64,000 nt of DNA from Chelatococcus sp. HY11 (lineage in GTDB: Bacteria; Pseudomonadota; Alphaproteobacteria; Rhizobiales; Beijerinckiaceae): NCBI RefSeq assembly GCF_018398335.1, contig NZ_JAHBRX010000002.1, positions 1,550,001 to 1,614,000 on the forward strand. The letters are read 5' to 3'. The stretch's first letter is position 1. Each line of letters begins with the position of its first letter. Under the pieces are notes generated by a model. The model did not search any database. It was not told where the DNA came from and was given only the letters and a program-made list of their open reading frames with translations. The position numbers and the translations under genes were made by a program. Below, in pieces: positions 55,279-62,640 of the stretch.

Positions 55279-56106
55279 ATGCAGATCGATGAAGGGGCCG
55301 CGGTTGGGACGGGCGCTCCGTCGAAAGCGGTGCGGGACTTCGAGGCCGGGCTCGTACGGCGCAAGGTTCTGGTCTACGTGTGCCAGCTGGCTTTCGGCGT
55401 CCTTTTCCTCGCATTCTGGCAGTGGGCATCGGGCCGCCTGATCGATCCCTTCTTCGTGTCATCGCCAAGCGCTGTCTTCGGCAAACTTTACACATGGCTC
55501 CTGAACGGCGAACTCGTTCGCCATCTTTCGATCACGCTCTATGCGACGGCCATCGGCTTTCTGATCGGCTCGGCGATCGGCTTCGCGCTCGGACTGATCT
55601 TCGGCAAGTTCGCTTTCCTCGCCGAGGTGCTCGACCCCTATATAACCGCGCTCTACAGTATCCCGAAGCTCGCGCTGGCACCTCTTTTCATCATCTGGTT
55701 CGGCATCGGCATCGAATCAAAGATCGCCGTGTCGGCGTCGATCGTGTTCTTCGTTGTCTTCCTCAATACGTTCTCCGGCGTACGCGAGGTCAACCCTATC
55801 TACATCCACGCCACGCAGATCATGGGCGCCTCCCAATGGGGCGTGATGCGCACGGTCATCATTCCCTCCGCGACTGCCTGGGTCATCACCGGGCTCAAGG
55901 TTTCCGTCCCCTACGCGCTGGTTGGCACCGTGATCGGCGAGTTCATGTCGGCCAACCGCGGCATAGGCTTCATCATCGCCCAGGCGACAGGCCTGTTCGA
56001 CACGAATTCCGTTTTCGCCGGCATCATCATTCTGGCCGTGGTGGGCGCCATCATCAACGGGCTCTTGAAGGTGACGGAAGGGTGGCTCCTTCGCTGGCGG
56101 AGCTGA
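55279..56106 (+). CDS. SsuC/TauC-type ABC transporter permease
   Basis: The protein has 275 residues from the ATG at 55279 after GGAGGA (a GTG at 55261 overlapping the previous stop is an alternative). It has about six membrane segments, and an EAA-type loop can be seen around VREVNPIYIHATQIMGASQWGVMRTVIIPSA. It is the transmembrane subunit, acting as a homodimer. Four bases separate it from the next gene. Confidence 0.88.
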   Translation: MQIDEGAAVGTGAPSKAVRDFEAGLVRRKVLVYVCQLAFGVLFLAFWQWASGRLIDPFFVSSPSAVFGKLYTWLLNGELVRHLSITLYATAIGFLIGSAIGFALGLIFGKFAFLAEVLDPYITALYSIPKLALAPLFIIWFGIGIESKIAVSASIVFFVVFLNTFSGVREVNPIYIHATQIMGASQWGVMRTVIIPSATAWVITGLKVSVPYALVGTVIGEFMSANRGIGFIIAQATGLFDTNSVFAGIIILAVVGAIINGLLKVTEGWLLRWRS

Positions 56107-56110
56107 GGCG

Positions 56111-56824
56111 ATGTCGCGAGACAATGAGGTGCCGGCCGAGCTGAGGGAGCGCATCGAGACGCTGCGGCGGGGGCGCGGATTCCTTCTGCCACACCACGGG
56201 GCGATGGCGGTCGCCGCGCCGGATCTGCAAGATGCCTATTTCGGCATGTACAAGGCGCTGACGCAGACCGACAGGCACCTCACGGGCTTCGAGCGTGAGG
56301 TGGTCTGGCTCGCCATCCTCATCGCGGCGAAGGAGGCGATCGGAACCCACCATGTCGAACTCTTTTTCAAAGAGGGCGGCACGCACGATCAGGCGCGTTT
56401 GTTGACACGGCTTGCTGCCTTCGCGCTCGGCGCGGAGGCTTTCGCGTTCATGGACCGGAGCTGGGCGTCTTCCTTCCCGGAGCTCGCGGGCGAGGGCGCT
56501 TATCTCGCGGATTTCGAGGCCTTGGTCGATGAAAGCCTTCTGCCGGCCGGGCTCAGCCACCTCGCCATGGCGGGAATGCACGCCGCGCTCGGGCATAAAT
56601 GGGGCCTCGCCGCCCATATCCGGGCAATCTATTGCCGGGGCGTTTCCGAGGATGCGCTCGTCGAGGCCATGAGTCTCATCATGTGGCCCGTGGGCGTGAA
56701 TCATTTCCTTGATGCTTGCGACGTATGGGTCGACCTGATGGCACGCGGCGAGGTGACACCGTCGCCGCGCTACCGAGCCTGGGCGGAAACCCCGCGCCAG
56801 GGCGGACATCCCGAACGCGGATAG
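56111..56824 (+). CDS. Carboxymuconolactone-decarboxylase-like protein, paralogue of the 49641 gene
   Basis: The protein has 237 residues. It aligns end to end with the 49641 product: RGFLLPHHGAMAVAAPDLQDAYFGMYKALTQTDRHLTGFEREVVWLAILIAAKEAIGTHHVELFFKEGG and a C-terminal WPVGVNHFLDACDVWVDLMARGEV. Cysteines of the AhpD type are absent. It is the last gene of the SDR/ABC operon, so the two paralogues bracket the locus and may form a heteromer or act on successive intermediates (inference). Confidence 0.75.
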   Translation: MSRDNEVPAELRERIETLRRGRGFLLPHHGAMAVAAPDLQDAYFGMYKALTQTDRHLTGFEREVVWLAILIAAKEAIGTHHVELFFKEGGTHDQARLLTRLAAFALGAEAFAFMDRSWASSFPELAGEGAYLADFEALVDESLLPAGLSHLAMAGMHAALGHKWGLAAHIRAIYCRGVSEDALVEAMSLIMWPVGVNHFLDACDVWVDLMARGEVTPSPRYRAWAETPRQGGHPERG

Positions 56825-57189
56825 CGAATCACCCCGAAGTTGTATTCATCGCTCCTGCGTGCCGCAGCACGGATGAAACGAGAGGCGCTCGATCACCGTA
56901 TTGAGCGCTCGGACGGCCATACGCGCCTGTTCGTCATCAAGCCTTACAGGGATGATTTATCGTAAGTGGATCAGCTCGGTCTTCGCGCTTGTCTTGAAGG
57001 TACGGCGCTTCTGAGGCCGGGTCGGGTGTCGGCGGAAACACGCTGAGACACGCCCGCTTCGAATGGTCGCAGCGATATGCGCTCATTTTACAGGAGATGG
57101 CTGCGGTTTAAGCAAAGGGGCTTCTTGAGAATAAAAAAGTGGAATCTATAATACCTCTTTACGGGCGACGTGGCCCTCGGTGAGGACGA
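56825..57189. other. Intergenic region before the cbb3 oxidase operon
   Basis: No gene was recognised in these 365 bases. The right end holds the promoter and inverted repeat listed at 57125-57160. Confidence 0.55.
57125..57160 (+). promoter_or_regulatory. Near-consensus promoter overlapped by an Rrf2-type inverted repeat
   Basis: TTGAGA (57125-57130) and a perfect TATAAT (57147-57152) are separated by 16 bases. A 25-base hyphenated palindrome, AAAG-n-GG-n-AT-n5-AT-n-CC-n-CTTT (57136-57160), covers the spacer end, the -10 and the start site, so a bound protein would block RNA polymerase. The Rrf2-family product of the gene at 57708 is the obvious candidate. Confidence 0.65.
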
Positions 57190-57717
57190 ATGATGCTAGT
57201 GGCGAGCGACCCACGGCCAATTTTGCCGCGCTTTGATCACGATCAAGGCGCTCGGCAAAGTTTTGGAGACATTCCATTTGTCTTTGTCGCCATGCTCTGG
57301 TTGGGGGTGCTGTTCGGCGTATCGTTCCTGGCGACACCCGTGAAGTTTCAAGCGCCATCGCTCGATTTGCCGGTGGCGCTCGATGTCGGTCGTGTCACCT
57401 TTGCGCTGCTCTCGAAAACTGAGTGGGTCTTTTGCGCCATACTTTTTGTCACAACGCTCTTCACGCTGCGATCGCGCAGGGTACGGCTTGGCGTCGTCGC
57501 CCTGCTGGCGCTGCTGCTGCTCGTGCAGGCCTTGTGGCTGCTGCCAGTTCTCGACGCGCGCGTCAGCCAGATCATCGCTGGCATGACGGTGTCAGGCACA
57601 AGTCATCACATCCTCTACATCGGCGCCGAGGCATTAAAATTTCTTTTATTACTTGGGCTTTCAATAGAGGCGTTATGGACGCTCGCCGGTTCGAGGAAGA
57701 TCCAGCGATGCGGATGA
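57190..57717 (+). CDS. Four-helix membrane protein of unknown function (DUF4149-like)
   Basis: The protein has 175 residues, with GAGGA before the ATG pair at 57190 and 57193. It has four predicted membrane segments (about residues 30-50, 75-95, 97-117 and 140-165), with FLATPVKFQAP between the first two, similar in layout to DUF4149 proteins. It is translationally overlapped by the Rrf2 gene and precedes ccoN. A perfect FNR/FixK box lies inside its first codons (57233-57246), so a shorter product from ATG 57292 is possible under low oxygen. Confidence 0.7.
   Translation: MMLVASDPRPILPRFDHDQGARQSFGDIPFVFVAMLWLGVLFGVSFLATPVKFQAPSLDLPVALDVGRVTFALLSKTEWVFCAILFVTTLFTLRSRRVRLGVVALLALLLLVQALWLLPVLDARVSQIIAGMTVSGTSHHILYIGAEALKFLLLLGLSIEALWTLAGSRKIQRCG
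57233..57246. promoter_or_regulatory. FNR/FixK box (anaerobox)
   Basis: TTGAT-CACG-ATCAA is a perfect match to the FNR/FixK consensus TTGAT-N4-ATCAA. It lies 931 bases before ccoN and inside the 5' part of the membrane-protein gene, about 100 bases after the near-consensus promoter. It would allow oxygen-dependent control of the cbb3 operon. Confidence 0.7.
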
Positions 57718-58154
57718 CGTTTCACACGGACTATGCGATTAGAATGCTGGTCTATGCTGCTCTGCGGCCTGACGGTGTTTGCACGGTCAACGACATCGCG
57801 ATGGCGTATGGCCTCTCGCGCAACCACCTTCTCAAGGTCGCGCTCACTCTTCGCAATCTCGGATTCATCGAGACGATACGCGGGCGCTCTGGCGGCATTC
57901 GCATTGCCGTGGCGCCCACAGAGATCAACATCGGCGCCCTGGTGCGTTCGACCGAGGAGGATTTCTCCCTCGTCGAATGCATGCAGGGCGCGGGCGGGTC
58001 ATGTGCGATCTCTCCGGCCTGCAGACTCAAGGGCGTATTCGCTGAGGCGCTCGCCGCCTATCTCGCTGTTCTCGACAAGTACACACTCGCCGACGTCGTT
58101 CGCAACAGGGCCGTTCTGCAGCCGTTGCTTGGTATCAACGAAGCAATCGCCTGA
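57708..58154 (+). CDS. Rrf2 family Fe-S-type transcriptional regulator (NsrR-like)
   Basis: The protein has 148 residues from the ATG at 57708, which follows AGGA (ATG 57675 and 57714 are alternatives). The winged helix reads FHTDYAIRMLVYAALRPDGVCTVNDIAMAYGLSRNHLLKVALTLRNLGFIETIRGRSGGIRIA. The three-Cys cluster is CMQGAGGSCAISPAC, suited to a [2Fe-2S] or [4Fe-4S] cluster that senses NO, iron or oxygen. It probably binds the palindrome at 57136 and controls the cbb3 operon. Confidence 0.88.
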   Translation: MRMTFHTDYAIRMLVYAALRPDGVCTVNDIAMAYGLSRNHLLKVALTLRNLGFIETIRGRSGGIRIAVAPTEINIGALVRSTEEDFSLVECMQGAGGSCAISPACRLKGVFAEALAAYLAVLDKYTLADVVRNRAVLQPLLGINEAIA

Positions 58155-58176
58155 ACCTGGGGGAAGGGGCAAATAA

Positions 58177-59826
58177 ATGGTCTCAGGACTAACGGTTTCG
58201 GAGCGAAGGCTCGCCCTTGTGGTGTCGGGGCTGCTCGCCGTTTGCGGGCTCGCCATGGCCGTCGTCGGGCGCAACGATCTCCTTGGAACGCACGGCTTCG
58301 TCGTGCTGGCGTTCAGTCTCGGGATCATCGCCCTCGTGGCTAGCCGGTATCTCGACCCGGAGCCTTCGGAAGAGCGCCTGTCGCACTACTATGATGAGCC
58401 GACCAAAGTCGGCATCGTTCTGGCGATGGTCTGGGCCGTTGTCGGCATGTTCTTCGGGGTTTGGGTGGCGGCCCTTCTCGCCTGGCCCGATCTGACCTTT
58501 GATGCGGCATGGGCCAGTTTCGGTCGTATCCGGCCCGTCCATACCTCGGGCGTCATCTTCGGCTTTGGCGGCAACGCCCTGATCGCGACGTCATTCCACG
58601 TTCTCCAGCGCACCACGCGGGCGCGTTTGCCTGATCAGTTCAGCCCCTGGTTCGTGCTGATCGGCTACAACCTATTCTGCGTGCTCGCCGCCAGCGGGTA
58701 CTTCATGGGGCTGACGCAATCAAAGGAGTATGCGGAGCCTGAATGGTATGCAGACCTTTGGCTCGTCATTGTCTGGGTCGTGTATTTCCTGATCTACATC
58801 CGTACGCTGCAGCGCCGCAAGGAGCCGCATATTTATGTGGCGAACTGGTATTACATGGCCTTTATTCTGGTCGTGGCGATCCTCCATATCGTCAACAATC
58901 TCGCGGTGCCGGTATCGTTGGGGCATGCCAAGAGCTATTCGCTGTTCTCCGGCGTACAGGATGCGATGACGCAATGGTGGTATGGGCATAATGCGGTCGC
59001 CTTCTTTCTGACGGCGGGCTTCCTTGGCATGATGTATTACTATCTGCCGAAGCGCGCCGGACGCCCGATCTTCTCCTACAGGCTGTCGATCATCAGCTTC
59101 TGGGGTATCACCTTCATGTATATGTGGGCTGGGTCGCACCATCTGCACTATACGGCGCTGCCGCAGTGGGTGCAGACACTTGGCATGACCTTCTCCGTGG
59201 TGCTGCTGGTGCCCTCCTGGGCTTCCGCGGGCAACGCGCTCGCGACTCTGAACGGCGCCTGGCACAAGGTGCGCGATGACGCAACGCTGCGCTTCATGAT
59301 GGTCGCGGCCGTCTTTTACGGCCTCTCGACTTTCGAGGGCTCGTTCATGGCGATCCGCGCCGTGAATTCGCTGTCGCACTATACGGATTGGACCGTCGGC
59401 CACGTCCACGCCGGCGCGCTCGGCTGGGTGGCGATGATCACCTTCGGCTCGCTCTACGCGCTTGTTCCCTGGATGTGGAAACAGGAGCGGATGTATTCTC
59501 CGGCCTTGGTCGAAGTGCACTTCTGGCTCGCCCTGACAGGCACCATCATCTACGTCTTCGCGATGTGGAACTCCGGCATCATCCAGGGGCTGATGTGGCG
59601 CACGTATAACGACAGCGGCACGCTGGCCTATTCCTTCATCGATAGTCTGGTCGCGATGCATCCCTACTACATTGCGCGAACCGTCGGCGGACTGCTCTTC
59701 TTCGCCGGGGCCGTCGTCGCTTCCTACAATATCTGGATGACGATCCGCATGTCGCGACGCGCAGAACCGGCGGTGCAAGGCGCCGCCGACATGCCTGCTG
59801 CCGTCGCGATCGTTCCGGGGGAGTAA
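58177..59826 (+). CDS. ccoN: cbb3-type cytochrome c oxidase subunit I
   Basis: The 549-residue haem-copper oxidase catalytic subunit starts after GAAGGGG. Conserved His-bearing segments include RPVHTSGVIFGFGGNALIATSFHVLQRT, WYGHNAVAFFLTAGFLGMMYYYLPKRAGRP, WAGSHHLHYTALPQWVQTLGMTFS and HVHAGALGWVAMITFG. It binds haem b and the b3-CuB centre and reduces O2 with high affinity. The next three genes complete the enzyme. Confidence 0.95.
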   Translation: MVSGLTVSERRLALVVSGLLAVCGLAMAVVGRNDLLGTHGFVVLAFSLGIIALVASRYLDPEPSEERLSHYYDEPTKVGIVLAMVWAVVGMFFGVWVAALLAWPDLTFDAAWASFGRIRPVHTSGVIFGFGGNALIATSFHVLQRTTRARLPDQFSPWFVLIGYNLFCVLAASGYFMGLTQSKEYAEPEWYADLWLVIVWVVYFLIYIRTLQRRKEPHIYVANWYYMAFILVVAILHIVNNLAVPVSLGHAKSYSLFSGVQDAMTQWWYGHNAVAFFLTAGFLGMMYYYLPKRAGRPIFSYRLSIISFWGITFMYMWAGSHHLHYTALPQWVQTLGMTFSVVLLVPSWASAGNALATLNGAWHKVRDDATLRFMMVAAVFYGLSTFEGSFMAIRAVNSLSHYTDWTVGHVHAGALGWVAMITFGSLYALVPWMWKQERMYSPALVEVHFWLALTGTIIYVFAMWNSGIIQGLMWRTYNDSGTLAYSFIDSLVAMHPYYIARTVGGLLFFAGAVVASYNIWMTIRMSRRAEPAVQGAADMPAAVAIVPGE

Positions 59827-59830
59827 GACG

Positions 59831-60562
59831 ATGCCGAACTTTCATCGAAAACTGGAGCGCAGCGCCATCGGTTTCGTCCTGGCAATCGTTGGCGTGTCGG
59901 CGATCGGCGGCTTCGTCGAGATCGCGCCTCTCTTCACCATCCACGAGACTGTCGAGAAGGCGCCGGACATGCGGGTCTACACACCCCTGGAAGTCGCCGG
60001 GCGTAACATCTACATCCGGGAGGGCTGCTACGCCTGCCACTCCCAGATGATCCGCACGCTACGCGATGAAGTGGAGCGTTATGGGCCGTTCTCGCTGGCG
60101 GTGGAATCTCAGTATGACCACCCCATGCTGTGGGGGTCCAAACGTACTGGCCCTGATCTGGCGCGTGTCGGCGGCAAGTATTCCGATGCCTGGCATGTGG
60201 CGCATCTGATCAATCCGCGTGACGTCGTGCCGGAATCCGTCATGCCGCGCTACGCATGGCTGCAACGCAACGCGCTCAAGACGGACGATCTTGGCCTGCA
60301 CCTGGCCGCGCAGCGCACCGTCGGGGTTCCCTATACGGACGAAATGATCGCCAATGCGCCTGCCGACGCCTATGGCCAGGCCAACCCCGACAGCAGCTAT
60401 GCCAGCGGCGTGACGGCACGCTACGGCGACGCGACCAATGTGCGCGCTTTCGACGGCAGCGCCGGCCGATTGACGGAGATGGACGCGCTCGTCGCCTATC
60501 TGCAGGTGCTCGGTCGCCTGACCGACGCAGCGCAGAAGACCGCGACGGCGACAAAGGAGTGA
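59831..60562 (+). CDS. ccoO: cbb3-type cytochrome c oxidase subunit II
   Basis: The protein has 243 residues: an N-terminal membrane anchor, then a periplasmic monohaem domain with the c-type site CYACHSQMIRTL and the family block GPFSLAVESQYDHPMLWGSKRTGPDLARVGGKYSDAWH. Met in VMPRYAW is a likely distal haem ligand. It accepts electrons from CcoP and passes them to CcoN. Confidence 0.95.
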   Translation: MPNFHRKLERSAIGFVLAIVGVSAIGGFVEIAPLFTIHETVEKAPDMRVYTPLEVAGRNIYIREGCYACHSQMIRTLRDEVERYGPFSLAVESQYDHPMLWGSKRTGPDLARVGGKYSDAWHVAHLINPRDVVPESVMPRYAWLQRNALKTDDLGLHLAAQRTVGVPYTDEMIANAPADAYGQANPDSSYASGVTARYGDATNVRAFDGSAGRLTEMDALVAYLQVLGRLTDAAQKTATATKE

Positions 60563-60566
60563 GGCG

Positions 60567-60737
60567 ATGGCGTTCGATCACCAAACGCTTGTGGCATTCT
60601 CCAAGAGCTGGGGCCTGTTCTACCTGATCGCGCTGGCCGCTGCGGTGCTGGTCTATGCCCTGTGGCCTTCGAACCGGAAGCGCTTCGACCAGGCGAAGAA
60701 TAGCATTTTCGATAAAGATGACCGGCCGGGGGAATAA
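60567..60737 (+). CDS. ccoQ: cbb3-type cytochrome c oxidase subunit IV, small
   Basis: The 56-residue protein MAFDHQTLVAFSKSWGLFYL... has one membrane helix followed by WPSNRKRFDQAKNSIF, the classic CcoQ pattern. GAGGCG precedes the ATG. It lies four bases after ccoO and three before ccoP. CcoQ stabilises the CcoP interaction and assembly. Confidence 0.93.
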   Translation: MAFDHQTLVAFSKSWGLFYLIALAAAVLVYALWPSNRKRFDQAKNSIFDKDDRPGE

Positions 60738-60740
60738 GCG

Positions 60741-61637
60741 ATGGGAACGGAAAAAAGAGATCCCGTCACGGGGCGTCTTACCACCGGCCATGAATGGAAC
60801 GGTATCGAAGAGCTCGACACGCCTATTCCGCGTGTCGTCCTCTTTTTTCTCGGAATCGGGATCTTTTTCTCGATTATCTACTGGATATTCATGCCGGCTT
60901 GGCCCTCGGTGAGCTCATATACGAAAGGCCTGCTCGGCTTCGACCAGCGTGAGGTGGTCACGCGCCAGGTCCAGGAAGCCGCGGCGGCGCGCGCCAGCTG
61001 GACGGACAAGATTGCCAATACGGGTTTCGCCGAGATCGCGGCTGACGAGGCCCTGATGCGCCATGTCCGTGAAACCGGGCCCACGCTCTTCGCCGACAAT
61101 TGTGCCGTCTGCCACGGCGTGAAGGGAACGGGCGGGCCCGGCTTCCCCAATCTCACAACTGGTGCGTGGCTCTGGGGCGGCGATCCCGATACGATCGCGC
61201 AGACAATCCGCGTCGGCATCAATTCAACCGACGATGGCACGCGTGTCTCGCAAATGCTGGCCTTCGGGCGTGACGGTATCTTGACGCCGGCTCAGGTTTC
61301 GAGTGTCGCCGCCTATGTCCGTTCGCTGTCGGGCCAGACACTCACGGCGAGCGAGCAGGCCCGTCTCCCCGCCGGCCGGGACGTATTCAAGGCCAATTGC
61401 GTGTCCTGCCACGGTGAAAGCGGCAAGGGCATTCGTGATGTCGGCGCGCCGGACCTGACCGACCATCAGTGGATCTATGGCGGCGACGCGCAGTCGGTCT
61501 ACACCAGCATTTATGGTGGCCGACAGGGGCACATGCCCTATTGGCGGGATCGCCTGTCGCCCTCCGACATCAAGTTGCTCACGCTCTATGTCGGCACGCT
61601 GGGCAAGGACGCCACGCTGGGCAAGGACAAGCCATGA
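60741..61637 (+). CDS. ccoP: cbb3-type cytochrome c oxidase subunit III, dihaem
   Basis: The 298-residue protein has the N-terminal GHEWNGIEELDTPIPR block, a membrane helix (VVLFFLGIGIFFSIIYWIFMPAWP) and two haem c sites, CAVCHG (about residue 123) and CVSCHG (about 220). It takes electrons from soluble cytochrome c or the bc1 complex. It overlaps the next small gene by four bases. Confidence 0.95.
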   Translation: MGTEKRDPVTGRLTTGHEWNGIEELDTPIPRVVLFFLGIGIFFSIIYWIFMPAWPSVSSYTKGLLGFDQREVVTRQVQEAAAARASWTDKIANTGFAEIAADEALMRHVRETGPTLFADNCAVCHGVKGTGGPGFPNLTTGAWLWGGDPDTIAQTIRVGINSTDDGTRVSQMLAFGRDGILTPAQVSSVAAYVRSLSGQTLTASEQARLPAGRDVFKANCVSCHGESGKGIRDVGAPDLTDHQWIYGGDAQSVYTSIYGGRQGHMPYWRDRLSPSDIKLLTLYVGTLGKDATLGKDKP

Positions 61638-61843
61638 CGGGAGCTCCCACGGCAACACCGCGCCCTGCGCGCGTCAACGGACGCCTTGTAGCCTTGGCGG
61701 TGGCCGGAGCGTGCATCGCGCTGCTCATCGCGGCCAATGCGCATCTCGTCTATGTGGCGGTCGTCTCGCAGCCGGACTGCGTACCCCACGAAAAATCGAC
61801 AGGGCCGGGTGGAACGTTCCGCGCGGCCCGGTCCGCCTGCTGA
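61634..61843 (+). CDS. Small single-helix membrane protein downstream of ccoP
   Basis: The 69-residue protein has one hydrophobic helix (LVALAVAGACIALLIAANAHLVYVAVV) followed by SQPDCVPHEKSTGPGGTFRAARSAC with two cysteines. The start overlaps the ccoP stop (ATGA). It occupies the place where fixG/fixH usually begin, and the helix ending in NAHLVYVAV is faintly like the FixH anchor. Function is unknown; an assembly role or a copper-related role of the Cys pair is speculation. Confidence 0.7.
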   Translation: MTGAPTATPRPARVNGRLVALAVAGACIALLIAANAHLVYVAVVSQPDCVPHEKSTGPGGTFRAARSAC

Positions 61844-61854
61844 GGGAGGGCAGT

Positions 61855-62640
61855 ATGGGAACGAAGGATACGATCGAGACGGTGCCACTGCCGCTCGCCG
61901 CGCGCCGTCGGCGAAACCTGCCCGCCAGTGCCGCCCTGGATTGGTTGGCCAAAGGGTGGAGTGATCTCTGGCACACGCCTCTACCGAGCCTGGCTTATGG
62001 ATTGGCCATATTCGCCATATCCATCGTTATTGTCTGGCAACTGTTCCAGCTCGCGCTCGACTATATTCTCTTCCCCGCGTTGGCCGGCTTCATGGTGGTC
62101 GGCCCGCTCATCGCGATCGGCCTTTATCAGAAAAGCCGCGATATCGAGGAGGGACGGCCCGTCAGTCTCGTCCGCATGATTTTCGTCAAGGCGGCCTCCG
62201 GCGCCCAGGTATGGTACACGGGCGCGATCCTGTGCCTGCTGATGCTGGTCTGGATGCGGGCGGCGGTGATCATCTATGCCCTGTTCTTTGGGCTACGGCC
62301 GTTTCCTGGCCTCGACGGCGTGGTCTCGATGCTGCTCACGACCCCGGAGGGATGGGGCATGCTGGTTGTGGGCACCGCCGCCGGTGGCTTGTTCGCGGCC
62401 TTTTCCTTCGCCATCAGTACCTTCGCCATTCCCATGCTGCTCGATGAGAAGACCGATGCCTTCACGGCGATGGGCACGAGCATTTCGCTGGTGTGGAACA
62501 ATCTGCCCGTCATGCTCGCCTGGGGCGCAATCGTGCTCGCGCTCTTCATCCTGAGCCTGGCAACCGGTCTCCTCGGCTTGATCGTGGTGTTCCCGCTGCT
62601 CGGGCACGCGACCTGGCACAGTTACAGGGCGATCGCATGA
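61855..62640 (+). CDS. DUF2189 family membrane protein
   Basis: The protein has 261 residues from the ATG at 61855 after GAGGGAGGG. It has about six membrane segments, with the family phrases LAYGLAIFAISIVIV, FMVVGPLIAIGLYQKSRDIEEGR, FAISTFAIPMLLDEKTDAFTAM and LLGLIVVFPLLGHATWHSYRAIA. DUF2189 proteins occur beside cbb3 oxidase genes in several alphaproteobacteria, but have no proven role. It overlaps fixI by four bases, so it is firmly in the operon. Confidence 0.82.
   Translation: MGTKDTIETVPLPLAARRRRNLPASAALDWLAKGWSDLWHTPLPSLAYGLAIFAISIVIVWQLFQLALDYILFPALAGFMVVGPLIAIGLYQKSRDIEEGRPVSLVRMIFVKAASGAQVWYTGAILCLLMLVWMRAAVIIYALFFGLRPFPGLDGVVSMLLTTPEGWGMLVVGTAAGGLFAAFSFAISTFAIPMLLDEKTDAFTAMGTSISLVWNNLPVMLAWGAIVLALFILSLATGLLGLIVVFPLLGHATWHSYRAIA

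Noticed and set aside
54317-55495. Minus-strand frame of 392 codons opposite the SsuB-like gene
   Set aside because: The plus strand carries intact ABC genes with overlapping starts and stops; the minus frame is rich in Arg and low-complexity stretches.
58720-59778. Minus-strand frame of 352 codons opposite ccoN
   Set aside because: It is a shadow of ccoN with His/Asp/Arg-rich composition and no domain.
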